This document shows, one piece after another, positions 48,150-60,394 of a stretch of DNA of 64,000 bases. The notes under the pieces are model-generated. The model was not told where the DNA came from, searched no databases, and was given only the letters and a program-made list of their open reading frames with translations. The DNA lies in the NCBI GenBank assembly GCA_016081115.2, contig JABTTQ020001084.1, forward strand, positions 62,001-126,000, written 5' to 3'. The stretch comes from Rehmannia glutinosa. Its lineage: Eukaryota; Streptophyta; Magnoliopsida; Lamiales; Orobanchaceae. Numbering within the stretch: position 1 is the first letter of the stretch; every line of letters begins with the position of its first letter. The translations under genes were made by a program, and so were the position numbers.

Positions 48150-48543
48150 TACTTTTTTATAGGCTATTGTAGGAATTTTTTTAAGGATTGTGCAAGTTTC
48201 ATAGGGATCTTCAAAAAATTCATGGAGAACTCTAGAAATCTCTCTCATCCGTTAGATTAAAACGATCTCCATTGTCCGTTGAGAGTATTGGTTAGTTAAA
48301 AAGGAATAGAGATTCATTAATATAAAAAGAATAGTGTCTCGTTTATAACCAACAAGTTATAACAATAAACTTGAATAGAAAATAAGTTATCTTCCAAGCT
48401 TTCTCTTGTTAATATTTCTAATTTATAGCCAACACTGTCGTTGTTTGTTAATGTTATTATATTTTTTTTTCTCATAACATGTCATATGTTCTAATATGCT
48501 ATGTCCACTGTCCACAGAATTATACTATGCAAAGTGTTTTTTT
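48150..48543. other. AT-rich spacer
   Basis: Nothing is recognised between the large element and the next Copia insertion. The target duplication of the latter lies at 48544. Confidence 0.5.
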
Positions 48544-48548
48544 AGTTT

Positions 48549-49312
48549 TGAAAGAATTGAAGGGTCCAATTCTAATGAAAATGCAGTGTGCAGTCAAAAG
48601 TGATGCCAACACTTTGCAAAACACATCGAAAGACTTAATTAAAAATATAATTTCACAAAGTATGAAATAAAGACAGAATCAAATACAAGACACAAGAGAT
48701 TGAAAATTTTGTACAAGTATAAAATACTTGTACGGTGTTCATTAGAACGAAAATATTCAAAGGATGATGTTGTTTACAATATACAAAAATACAAAGTAAA
48801 TAAGGAAACAAGAAGAACAACTCATCTTGTGTCTCCGAAAGCAACAACACTCCTTCACAAAATGTGAGAATACATTTAGTGCACTCCAAACACTCAAACT
48901 ACACTTAATCTATCTCACATAAACACTCAAAAACTCGAGTTCTAAAAATGATGCCAACAATGTTGCCAACATTCCTGGTATCACCGAGCTTCCGCACTTT
49001 TCGGGTGTGAAAAAGCTGGAAGATGAACTCTCAAATCTCCTAAAATCTGTACTCGAAATGTGCTAGTTTTTGATCCTTAAATAGCTATCTCTTGAATAAC
49101 TTCCTGCAAGAAAATAGAAGAAAAACTTCCTGCAAGTTAGAAAACCACCCACTAAAATAAACTTCCAAGGAGTTAGTAGTGTTAGAAAACTGAATTTAAA
49201 CTTCTAACTTAACTACCTGGAAAAATCAAATATTAATCGCAAAAAGAAAATCAAATCAAAGAACAATTCAAAGAAAGAAAAGATAATGTTTGAGGAAATT
49301 CAAACATTAACA
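48549..49312 (-). repeat. Copia derivative 3' LTR
   Basis: 764 bp, minus-strand start TGTTAATGTTTG at 49312. It contains TGATGCCAACA twice. Confidence 0.92.
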
Positions 49313-50232
49313 ATCTCCCCTTTCTGCATTTCTAGACAAAAATTTTTGCACAAAACAACAACGCTTAATATTCTCCTAATCAAGGAGTCAAATCTCCCTG
49401 AATATAAGCTTAAAAACAAAAGTACCAAAAACATCAAATACTCTTCAAACAAGCAAGTTCACCACCAAAAAATGACGCCTCGGTGTTGGCATCATTCTTA
49501 ATCACCGCATCATTTTTTAATCACCATCTCCATCGCTTTGCTTCCAAACTTGTTTTTGTGCCACTTTCTCCCCCTTTTTGGATTGAAATCAACCTCCATA
49601 ATTTAAAGAGAGAAAATAACAACATACAAGCTCACTGAGAGCATTTTGATACCCCATTATCTCCATTTAGAAGAAGTTAGGACCAGTTATCCAACATAGG
49701 AGAAAGAAGATAAAAGGTAACAACTCATTACTACTAAACATCAGGTTTTGCAGATTTTTTCAATTTTTTTTTAAATATAAGAAATAGTAATACAACAAAA
49801 ACGAAAAATATATATAAAACAAACACACAACAATATCATGAGGTGATATGTACAATGATGCCATCATTTGCAAGATCATTTTGTAACAACAAACTCAATT
49901 TAAATGACAGGAACAGAGTTTTTTTTTTTTACTTGCATAACAGATCCACGGGCATACGAATAGTACAAAAAGACTTAAGAAAGTCACTGAAATATAGCTC
50001 AATCCATTTACACAATCAATGAGCCAAAATGTACAAATATGCCCAAAAAGCAAGTTTAAAAAAAATCTGTTTGCTGACTTCTTTTAAGAATTTGAGTTGC
50101 ACAAAAATGCCTAGAAAAGATGATGCATCAGTACAGAAAAACTCAAGAATACAAGCTAACAACAAAACACAAAAAAAAAATATACAAACAGGATGTGTCA
50201 CACAATGATGCAACACATGAAACGTCACACTT

Positions 50233-52140
50233 TTAAAGAACACACAAACCAAGAGATTTCCTTAGACAAGAAAACCTCTCAAAATCCAAAGATTTTGAAA
50301 AAATATCTGCTACCGGATGTTTAGTGGCAATGTGTCGAATACAACAATGATCATTTTCACCAGCCCAAACCAATTTAGGATCAGTTTTTGAACAATTCTC
50401 AGCAAAATTGAAAGTGTCCTCAACAGTGTCATGTATCATTTCTGGCATCATTTTACCCAAAACCTTATCTTTCTTCAGTTTAAAACAAAAAGGTTTGATA
50501 TGCCCATGTTTAAAACAGTAATGACACACATATTTTCGTCTCAAAACACTTCCGCAGACTTCTTGAAATCGTTTTTGAAAAATGATTTACCACTTTTCCA
50601 AAGATTCCCTTGTTTCATAGAATGGCATGCCTTCTTACAAGAATCTGCTTTATTTTATTTTGAACATATCCTAATCCATTCTATCAAATCTAGCTTTCAA
50701 AAATATATCATCAATAACAGCAGAGCTAGAATCAAACTTACTTACAATCTTTTTAAGACTAATAAGTTCAGATTTTACCAGATCAAGATCTTTGTCTTTC
50801 TTTGTTAAAAGAACTTCCAATCTCCCAACAGATTCTCTTAAAATGTCATTCTCTTTGACAACATCTTCACATTTAAGTTGCAAATCATTATGACATTTAT
50901 CTTCTAGATCAACAGACTTTGACCTGAATTCGTACATAAAAATGATGCAAAATGATTAACAAAATCATATTTAATCAAAGAAACTGTCTTGTGATGCCTC
51001 GTGTTGGCATCATTTGTTGCATCATTTCTGAATACATCAGATTTGTGTTTCTCTTCCTCAAGAATCGTTACAAGTCCCTTGCAATTTTCTTCACCATCTT
51101 CAGATTCTTCATCACTAAAAGATACAGTAAAATCCATACCTCTTTCCCTAAGAGTGTTTGCACATTGTTTTGCATAATGACCAAATCCTTTGCAAGCACG
51201 ACATTGAATCAAATCAAGGTTTTTTGATTTTAATAAATTGTTCTCTTGATTTGGTTCAAACTTTTTAGTGAAATTTGAAGAATTTCCAGAAATTTGTTTC
51301 TTAGACTTGAAATCTTTGTCATTCAAAGAAGATTTTTTGAGTAAACTATTAAACCGTAAGGTCAATAATGCAATAGATTCTTCATTTAAATCACATTCAT
51401 GAATATTTTTCATAAAATGTTCCATTGCATTACTTTGAACATCACAAAAATCAAAACCAGTTTGGGTTTTAAAAGCAATACTTTTGTCTTCAACATGGTG
51501 TTCTTTTTGTTGCCCCAAGTTTAACTCAAAAGTTTGTAAAATACCAATAAGTTTCAAGTCAAGAGTATCGTATCTTGGTTTCTTCAATAGTATAGATCTT
51601 AACATTGTATCTTTCGGGAAGATATCTCATTACCTTGCTTACCAATCTTTCATTGCTAATAGGCTCTCCAAGTGATTGTGCCTCATTAGCAATATCACGA
51701 TTTTTGCATTATACGAAGCAATGGTCTCTTCTTCTTCCATTCTCGATTCTCGAATCGCCACAGAGTCTTAGCTTTGTTCTTCTAACACTTTGTGTTCCCT
51801 CACAATGCAATTGCAATGCATCCCAAGCATCTTTCAATAAAACACAATTAGAAATTATTTTGAACAAAAACATATCAACAAAGAATAAATATGGCATTTA
51901 AAGCTTTAGAATTAAAGCTTGCAACTGGATTTCATCATTTTGCCACTCAATCTCCTGGTTTGTCTATTGTAACTCCTTCCGGTTGTCAACGATTCTTGGT
52001 GGTGTCCATCCCGTAAGAACAGATTCCCATGCTCTTTCATCAATGGACTTGATATAAACCCTCATTTTCACCTTCCAATAGGAATAGTTCGTTCCATCCA
52101 AAACAGGAGGTCGAAAAATGGAACTACTCTGAATTTCCAT
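50233..52140 (-). pseudogene. Copia gag joined to RNase H C-terminus
   Basis: Gag starts at ATG 52140 with FRPPVLDGTNYSYWKVKM, the Copia gag N-terminal motif, and continues in broken frames: LLKDAWDALQLHCEGTQSV at about 51850, then a 233-codon frame at 51605-50904. That frame carries the CCHC knuckle CRACKGFGHYAKQC. A coiled-coil region (50937-50671) follows, and then a second knuckle CHYCFKHGHIKPFC. The frame at 50544-50233 runs from the gag end (KLVWAGENDHC) directly into RHIATKHPVADIFSK, the terminal phrase of RNase H, so the deletion joint lies near 50350. Several frameshifts and stops are present. Confidence 0.85.
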
Positions 52141-52221
52141 CATAAAAACAGGATCATAAAAATGGAACTGCAAAAAACAGGATCACACTAAGTATAGTCT
52201 AGTGAAGGCTCTGATACCAAT

Positions 52222-52993
52222 TGAAAGAATTGAAGGGTCCAATTCTAATGAAAATGCAGTGTGCAGTCAAAAGTGATGCCAACACTTTGCAAAACACAGC
52301 GAAAGACTTAATTAAAAATACAATTTCACAAAGTATGAAATAAAGACAGAATCAAATACAAGACACAAGAGATTGAAAATTTTGTACAAGTATAAAATAC
52401 TTGTACGGTGTTCATTAGAACGAAAATATTCAAAGGATGATGTTGTTTACAATATACAAAAATACAGAGTGAATAAGGAGACAAGAAGAACAACTCCCCT
52501 TGTGTCTCCGAAAGCAACAACACTCCTTCACAAAATGTGAGAATACATTTAGTGCACTCCAAACACTCAAACTACACTTAATCTATCTCACATAAACACT
52601 CAAAAACTCGAGTTCTAAAAATGATGCCAACAATGTTGCCAACATTCCTGGTATCACTGAGCTTCTGCAGAATTTTCTGGTGTGAAAAAGCTGGAAGATG
52701 AACTCTCAAATCTCCTAAAATCTGTACTCGAAATGTGCTAGTTTTTTATCCTTAAATAGCTATCTCTTGAATAACTTCCTGCAAGAAAATAGAAGAAAAA
52801 CTTCCTGCAAGTTAGAAAACCACCCACTAAAATAAACTTCCAAGGAGTTAGTAGTGTTAGAAAACTGAATTTAAACTTCTAACTTAACTACCTGGAAAAA
52901 ACTGAAATATTAACTGCAAAAAGAAAACTGAAATCTGAAAGAACAATTCGAAAGAAAGAAAAGATAATGTTTGAGGAAATTCAAACATTAACA
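52222..52993 (-). repeat. Copia derivative 5' LTR
   Basis: 772 bp, co-linear with 48549-49312; the primer-binding site abuts its 3' end. Confidence 0.92.
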
Positions 52994-53710
52994 AGTTTAA
53001 AATCTAAGGAGTGTTTTTTTTTCCAGTAATTGTAAACACTCTCTAAATCGACTGGTTTGCCGAAAAAAGCGAAAACAAGAAAAACAAAAAAACAAAAAAC
53101 AAAAAGGGGAAAAAGAGTTAAAAATATAGGGATGGCAACAGGGTGTGTAACGTCCCAGAAATTTGGAGTCGCTACCCAACGGTAACTCGCGCCAGTTCTC
53201 CCATTCGAGAATATAATCCACCAAATTTTTGAGCAATATTAATTTTCGAATAGACATAGTTCTTCATGACCTCTCGGAAATAGAGTCAATAATCGCAGCG
53301 AAAATACTATTACAATCCATTTGTCTAAGCGAAAGAGGTCTTACGCCCCTCTATTACATCAAAAATAGTAATTTGTTCATAAACGAAATTTAAGGCTAGG
53401 TCGATGAACTAAGTCTAGGAATTACTCCATCGCTTGGTCGTCTTCGTTGATGTCTTCATAATATGGTGGATCAACAACTGACCGTTGAAAAATGTGGGGG
53501 TGAGACAAAAATTCTCAGTGGATGGGTGATCGTGTGTGAGTGTGGCTTATATAGATACAGGAAAACAGTTATATGAAGAATGCATGATTCATGATGCGTG
53601 CGTCACGGGCGATTCACAAGCAACATGGCATTCAAAATAATATAGGTTTATATAGTTTGATGAAAATAGTTCATGATCATTCAAGCACTATGAATGCGTT
53701 GCAACTAGTT

Positions 53711-53827
53711 CAAGTAGTGGTTGCGTACAGAGTGTAACGCCAACCCAAACAAGTAGTGGTTGCGCACGGAGTGTGACGCCAATCCAAACAAGTAGTAATT
53801 GCGCACGGAGTGTGACGCCAACCCAAG
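53711..53827. repeat. 39-bp tandem repeat, three units
   Basis: Units start at 53711, 53750 and 53789, each CAAGTAGTGGTTGCGCACGG with GAGTGTGACGCCAAYCCAAA behind and a few substitutions. A partial fourth unit begins at 53828. Confidence 0.9.
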
Positions 53828-53962
53828 CAAGTAACATTGGAACCGTGTGGATCAGGCAACGATTCCTCCATTCTACCTTATGACTCCCCAAGAAAGTTTG
53901 GCACAAGGCCCATGTCTACCTTATTACTACCCGGGCGAGACTACTTCAACGATTCGGCTTGC

Positions 53963-54693
53963 AAGGCCCAGAGTGTCATAATCATGATTATACCCAAACT
54001 ACGACCCGCTTTCCTTAGACACTCCGTCCTCAGTTGCAGGATTAGGACGATGGGGCTGGAGAGTGGAATAGCAGTCGAGTTGCCCGGTTCCATCCCCGAC
54101 GTATCCATTCCGACTGTGAGCTCGACACACCAAGTTGACCAAGACGCATTTAGATTCACAAAGTTCATATCATGTCAACAAGGTAGTCGAGTAAACAGAT
54201 ACATGACGATACATATAAAAAAGCAGTACAAGATATTAACAAGTTAAGTTTAAATTTTGTCCAAAGGCGAGGAAGTCGCCATGCGTAGTGTGTATAGTCT
54301 GGGGATTTTCAAGAAAAATATGGAAGTATAATTAAATCTTAATTAAATCAATTTTAGGACTGTAGAGAAGAAAATATTTTATTTTGGGGTCCTTGATAAA
54401 AGGAAAATTTTGGAAATAGTCCCATTTCTTGGAAAAAGTACTTTTCGAGTCAAAAATTGAATAAGTCCTAGTCTCGACCTCGTAAAAATGTAAGGTCAGT
54501 TTCTAAATTCTTAAAATTGTTCAAAGATTCAGTTTTCAAAGGGTTTGGGTCGAGAATTTTGGAAAATTTCAGTTTGGTCCCTTCTTTTGTCAAAAACGTC
54601 ATTTTCTATTCCGAAATTAAAAATTTTGGATCTCACAAACCAGGAGGGCTTTTGATGTGATTCAAATTTTAAAATATCATGTATAACAGTAGG
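53963..54693. repeat. 728-bp direct repeat, copy A, inside the solo LTR
   Basis: Begins AAGGCCCAGAGTGTCATAATC-like sequence and ends TATAACAGTAGG. Nearly identical to 56113-56840 apart from short indels (for example GGCGAGGAAGTCGCC against GCGGAAGTCGCC) and homopolymer length changes. Confidence 0.9.
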
Positions 54694-56112
54694 TTAAGTA
54701 TTGAGCCAAGATAGTTTTATTTTTATTTAGACGATCAATATTTGATGGTTGTTGTTTTGAGATTAAGACAATTTCAATCACTAAAACACAAGAATAAAAT
54801 AACACAAATGAAAGAAGTATCAAGATGATGAAATGGATTTTCGAGTTAAGGTTTCGATTAATAATCCTCTTGTTGTCCGATTTAATCAAGCCACATTATT
54901 ATCAATATTCCTATAAGACGATCACAAAGCTATTTTATCTTCCTCTCGAGATGCATATAAAATGTAGATTGAAATATCTATGCTAAAGATCTCTACTCAA
55001 CATAAGATATACAACTCCCAAATGCACAAAAGATCAAATGTCCTCACAAATATCTACAAACCTCTCGATTCATGCAAATATTCGTGTCAAGTACTCAAGA
55101 TCTAATATTGAAACTCATCTCTCAAATTATGAATCAATATATCAAACATGTTAAACCATCGCAAGTGATAAAACAAGAATAAGCTCAAAGTACTCAACAG
55201 CTTCAAGATAATAACTTCAACCAAGATTAAAACATCCAACAAGAGTTCATTAATCTACTTCCAAAACCCGGAAATCACAAGAGTTTAGCTACACATGATT
55301 ATACAACTTACACACAAAGTGTTCAAAGTCATTACAAATGAAACTAAAAGATTGAAACTAAAAGAGAAGCAAGAAAACTTAGGAACGCCGACAATCTCTC
55401 GATATATCTCCGATTCTTCAAGCTCGATGCAACCCGATTGTCTCCTTGATGTCTCCTTCCAAGAGTTGACTCTTGTCTTGTGTTGTAGATCCCAAAAATG
55501 CCGAATGTCCTTGTGTGCGCCCCCAAAAGCCTTTTTATACCTTCCATCATGTTTAGGGCTTAATGTCTGCAGTAGATTATGGGATTCCAATACAGACGAC
55601 GGGTGGTGCGCCACGCACGGGTTACCCATGCGCCACCCTGCTGGAATACCCCAACTCTCTATAGGGCGCACGGGTGGTGCGTCGGAGCACCGCCTACCGC
55701 GTGCGCCACTCCCGTGAGATACTACGACTCTCTGTAGGGCGCACGGGTGGTGCGCCCATGCACGGGCTACCCGTGCGCCATCTGCGCCTTCAATCATCCT
55801 TATACGGGGTGCACGGGTGGTGTCTTGAGGCACGCCAACCCGTGTGCCCCGTCTCTTCCGTGAACGCTCAACTTTCACTCTTTTAGGCTTCACTTTTCGT
55901 ATATCTACTCAATTCTCCGTGTTTCTACTTTGCTTTCTTCATATTCTTATTCAATTAGCTTCAAATATCATGAAATTCCTACAAAATAAGCAAAGTGTAA
56001 TATCTTTTCCACAAGGAGTGAATATGTAACATTTAACGCGAGTATATGCATGTTTACTTATCATTATAGCTCGAAATACGCCTCAAAACACATGCAAAAT
56101 TCACGCTTATCA
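54694..56112. other. 1.42-kb insert between the direct repeats
   Basis: Unrelated to the surrounding LTR. AT-rich at both sides with a GC-rich block at 55590-55870. A TG...CA interval (54702, TGAGCCAAGATAG, to 56112, CGCTTATCA) could be an LTR of another family, but no target duplication accompanies it. The long minus-strand frame across 55285-55893 derives from the GC-rich repeats and shows no domain. Confidence 0.5.
55595..55860. repeat. About 71-bp GC-rich tandem repeat, four hairpin-forming units
   Basis: GGGTGGTG recurs at 55601, 55672, 55745 and 55815 (spacing 71, 73, 70). In each unit GCGCACGGGTGGTGCG or close is followed by a partial inverse such as ACCCGTGCGCCA, so each can form a stem. 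The units differ by many substitutions. Confidence 0.8.
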
Positions 56113-56840
56113 AAGGCCCAGAGTGTCATAATCATGATTATACCCAAACTACGACCCGCTTTCCTTAGACACTCCGTCCTCAGTTGCAGGATTAGGACGA
56201 TGGGGCTGGAGAGTGGAATAGCAGCCGAGCTGCCCGGTTCCATCCCCGACGTATCCATTCCGACTGTGAGCTCGACACACCAAGTTGACCCAGACGCATT
56301 TAGATTCACGAAGTTCATATCATGTCAACAAGGTAGTCGAGTAAACAGATACATGACGATACATATAAAAAAGCAGACAAGATATTATATTAACAAGTTA
56401 AGTTTAAATTTTGTCCAAAGCGGAAGTCGCCATGCGCCAGAGTGCGTATAGTCCTGGGATTTTCAAGAAAATATGGAAGTATAATTAAATCTTAATTAAA
56501 TCAATTTTAGGACTGTAGAGAAGAAAATATTTTATTTTGGGGTCCTTGATAAAAGGAAAATTTTGAAATAGTCCCATTTCTTGGAAAAAGTACTTTTCGA
56601 GTCAAAAATTGAATAAGTCCTAGTCTCGACCTCGTAAAAATGTAAGGTCAGTTTCTAAATTCTTAAAATTGTTCAAAGATTCAGTTTTCAAAGGGTTTGG
56701 GTCGAGATTTTTGAAAATTTCAGTTTGGTCCCTTTTTGTCAAAAACGTCATTTGCTTCCGAAATTAAAAATTTTGGATCTCACAAACCAGGAGGGCTTTT
56801 GATGTGATTCAAATTTTAAAATATCATGTATAACAGTAGG
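56113..56840. repeat. 728-bp direct repeat, copy B
   Basis: Matches 53963-54693; the flanking sequence diverges at once on both sides. Confidence 0.9.
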
Positions 56841-58292
56841 ATATTGGGACAAAAGCAGTTTTAAAATAGGGTCGGTTTAAGTCCCTTAACTTTTATAAAT
56901 TCGATTTCTAGTCCAAAAATTCGGTTTTTGCCCTTAAGGGTTTATTTGGTGTTCATTTGTTATGAAACTTGAACCATGAGTTTAAAATATTATAAAATAA
57001 GTTTATGTAAATCCTAGGTGTCCGATATGTATTTTTTTCTGAAATTTCATTTTGGTCCTTTAAAATTGGAATTTTACACTTTAGAACCTAAAGTTTATCA
57101 AATCAATTTTCTCAACCCAACACCACTTTAACTTTTTAAAATCTCTCAAAATATAAGTTTTTCAGTTTAAGGAAGTCAAATTTTCGAAAATTTCAGAGGT
57201 GTTCCTGAACAGTTTTTTTAAAAATTCATTTTTGCCCCTTAAACTTTCAAGTTTCCACATTTGAGTCTCTAAAATTCCAAGGATGGGTTTTTTTTCTCTC
57301 AAAACCTTTAAACTATTATTATTAACTTAAAATATTAAATTTTACAATTAATACAGTCCAAAATTACAAAATTTACAGATTGGTCCTTGGACAGTTTTTG
57401 AAATTACGGTTTAGTCTTCAACTTTGCAAAAATTGCATAAATGGCATGTTTGTTCGAATTTGAGCACAAGGTCATATATTCCAGAATATATATATAAAGT
57501 ATAGAACATGATTTTGAGCATATAACACATTCCTTTACACATTAATCAAGAGTTGGACAAGAAATTAAGATATAAATGTAAATATGTCCCTATTGTGCAA
57601 GAAATCAAAATCATGCTCGTTTTTGTGAAACTTCTTGAACTTGATACATATAAAAAAATACATGTAATATATATAGCAATTTAAAACATTTTCATGTACT
57701 ACATGCATTTTATGAAAATTATTTGCCTGTTTTTGAAAGATTTTTCACTCACCTTGTAGTAGTCTTTCTCGGTTGGTTTAAAAATGGAGTCTTCTTCCTT
57801 GTATCAATTTGTTGGCTCAAGCTCTTAAAGGTCAGCCCTCAAATGGTATCTAAACCATATTTTGGTGTTCAAACTAAGGTCTCAAGTCCAAAGAAAAAAT
57901 ACTAGGACCAAATGACTACTACTTACCTCAATGTCTTCAAGTAGTCTTAAAAATTATATTTCTTTCTTGAGCAGGTCGAGAAATGTTTCGCCTTCCTTAA
58001 TTCTTCAAGAAATAATCTTCAGGAGACCTCAACAAAATGATTCATCAAGTTAGGAATTGGAGGTATATTTTGAGGTTTCAAAAGAGGTAAAAATAAAAAT
58101 GGAAGAAAAACTTTCCTTACCTTACTAGCAATTTTCGGCCCCTTGGGATTTTTTGGAAGTGTGTATTGTATTCTCTTGCTCAAAGATGAAATGAAGATGA
58201 AATGAAGGGAGGTTGAATGATTGAATAGGTAGAACAAAATTTTGGATTCCCCCTACTATAGCATATGGCCGAATTATTGGCTTGGGTGGGGG

Positions 58293-58317
58293 ATTTTTTT
58301 TTTTTTTTTTTTTTTTT
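58293..58317. repeat. Poly(T) tract
   Basis: About 25 T residues within the giant LTR. Confidence 0.9.
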
Positions 58318-58771
58318 GATGTATAAAAGTTGGACTAATATTTGTGGGTTAACAAAAAAAATTGGAAGGATTCCCTACCTAAAGTATTATGGCCGAAAGA
58401 GAGGAGACTAGGAGAGGTAGGGGAACTTTATTCTTGTTGTTGTCTTGTTTTGTTTTTTTTTTTTTATTTTTTTTATTACATAGTTGGATCAATAGGTAAC
58501 CTTTAGAAATAAAAAAACAAAACAAATTGACTCCTACCTACAAGTCTTGGCCGAAAAGATGGGAGGTAAGTGATTGAATATTTTTGTTTTGTTAATTGAA
58601 GGTGTAGTTGGATTAGTAGGATAATTTAGAAATATTGTAGGTTAAATAAAATGAAACAACTTCCCCACTTTACTCATTAAGACCGATTTTGGAGGGGATT
58701 ATGTCAAAATTTAATTTTTTTTTTGGTCCCAAAACAAAATCTTGTTTGAAGATATAAAATAATAAAGGGAC

Positions 58772-58835
<64 letters not shown>
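58772..58835. repeat. (AAT)n microsatellite
   Basis: About 21 uninterrupted AAT units within the giant LTR. Confidence 0.95.
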
Positions 58836-59291
58836 GGAAAAAAATGAGTGAATTTCCCCATTTTGTTTTTGAAAATAAGACATAAGATGGTAAAATTTTA
58901 TTTTCTTTTCTTTATAAAATTGAGGAAAATAAAATGTATAAATATCCATAATTAAATATTTAGAAATTTAAAATAAAGATATGAAATAAGAAATGTGTAT
59001 TCCAAAAATAAATTGGAAGTTGGTTGGGATGAATTATCGAATAAGAAGAAATATTTGAATAAGGGTCGAAATGTACTCCTAAATTTTCGAGGGTCTAATA
59101 TTTCTAAAGTCATAGTTAACCGATCAAGTAATAATACTAGAGAAGAATATAAAATCGTTAGGCTCGAAAACGAGGAAGACGTAATTGACGTTGAAAGAAA
59201 TAAATAATGGATTCATGTTACTTAACCAAATAAATAAATCACTACATAACGTCATATCTCATGTCGCTAAAATTCGGGGCGTCACAGGGTG

Positions 59292-60195
59292 GATTTGGCC
59301 AAACCTGAGACCCGCACCGCCAAGGAAAAGTAGGACCCCGGACCCGTCCCACCCGCCTCAAGACCCGCCCCGCCTCAAAACCCCGTTAGACCCGCCAATA
59401 TATTTTTTAAAATTATAATAATTTAATTTTTTCTATTTGTGGCCAAATTTTCAAAAGCAACCCAATGCAAAAAGGTAAAAAAAAATAATTCTAATCATGC
59501 AACTTATTTTTGTTAAACAAGAAACACCCATTAAACTTCCATTTTTATATTTAGTTACTATTAAGATTTTTTATAAAATAAAATACTATTAGGATATTGC
59601 AATAGTACTCAACTAATACTCAAAATATATATTCAAAATAGAATATTACAAGATATTATATTAATAAATTAATTTTTGGTAAACAATAAACACCCATTAA
59701 ACTTCCATATAATTTTTACACAACAATTCGTTTAAACTTATGGACAAGAAATACTGAAAGTAACATTAGGCAAACATTATATATTGATAATGGGAACCAA
59801 TAACCAAACAATACGAGTCCATTACTCACTAGATATCAACAGATTACAACATTTAGACATCATTGATTCATTATAGTCCATTCTCAGAAAGGGGCTAGAT
59901 GACTTGCCCTTAATTCAAAGCAAGGCAAAAATAATATTATTTAGTACTCATCAAATATTTTTAAATATACAACACTCAAATTGAAAAATAAATAATACAA
60001 AAATATTTCAATATATATTTAAAAATACAATAAAAATTAATATGCGGGGCGTGTCCTATTGGACACAGGACCCATCCCAGACCCGGACATGCTGTGTAAT
60101 CTTGGACATGGGACCCACCATGAGACCCGTTTATTTGGGTCTAGACCCGGCCCATCGGGGGTGGGTTAATGCGGGGACGAGTTTTGACAAGCACC
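59292..60195. repeat. GGATGGCAA/GACCCGC repeat, the element the giant LTR inserted into
   Basis: The sequence left of the LTR (ATAGGGATGGCAACAGGGTG, 53126-53145) continues after it as GATTTGGCCAAACCTGAGAC with CCGCACCGCC behind. It ends with GGGTGGGTTAATGCGGGG and TTTTGACAAGCACC. The two ends are weakly inverted. GC-rich ACCCG phrases flank an AT-rich centre. Possibly an old hAT-like element; class uncertain. Confidence 0.45.
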
Positions 60196-60205
60196 ATTCC
60201 ATTCC

Positions 60206-60213
60206 TATAAAAA
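60206..60213 (+). promoter_or_regulatory. TATA box of the mitochondrial L2 gene
   Basis: TATAAAAA lies about 185 bases before the ATG at 60395, right after the end of the GACCCGC repeat. Confidence 0.5.
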
Positions 60214-60394
60214 TGTAAATCCTCAGCGGAAGCCTGTTCAGCGCCGATCATCCTTTTTCAGTTTTCTCTACTTCATCTCTCTCCAATTTAAGACGACATC
60301 GCTTTTTTCTCTACCTGATTAATTCCTATTTCCTAAATCCTACAAATTTGCAAGACCCTAAGCCCCGAATTAACAAGAGCTTGTTAAGCTGAAA

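Larger units (their letters stand above)
48544..52998 (-). mobile_element. Copia deletion derivative (gag plus RNase H tail only), exact TSD
   Basis: LTRs of 764 and 772 bp (48549-49312 and 52222-52993) flank only 2.9 kb. AGTTT is duplicated exactly (48544-48548 and 52994-52998). On the minus strand each LTR starts TGTTAATGTTTG and ends CAATTCTTTCA. The primer site TTGGTATCAGAGCC (52220-52207) and polypurine tract AAAGGGGAGAT (next to 49313) are intact. The interior has gag with zinc knuckles and the last part of RNase H; protease, integrase and RT are absent. It still has all cis signals needed to be copied in trans. The LTRs look very similar, suggesting a fairly recent insertion. Confidence 0.93.
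53141..59291. mobile_element. Giant solo LTR (6.1 kb) with exact 5-bp TSD
   Basis: It starts TGTAACGTCCCAGAAATTTG at 53146 and ends AAAATTCGGGGCGTCACA at 59286. Its ends are inverted to each other (TGTAACGTCCC against TGTGACGCCCC). GGGTG flanks it directly (53141-53145 and 59287-59291). No primer-binding site or polypurine tract adjoins it and it encodes no protein, so it reads as a solo LTR of a long-LTR gypsy family. The length is inflated by internal events: a 728-bp segment present twice (53963-54693 and 56113-56840) around a 1.42-kb insert. Without those it would be about 4 kb. The sequence has repeated TTGGTCCC/CAAAATTTT phrases. Strand cannot be decided. Confidence 0.88.

Noticed and set aside
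53711..53827. CRISPR-like array
   Set aside because: Units are directly contiguous with no spacers, in plant nuclear DNA; an ordinary minisatellite.
55285..55893. 202-codon minus-strand open frame
   Set aside because: It runs over the GC-rich 71-bp tandem repeats, which lack stops by composition; no domain and Arg-rich biased content.
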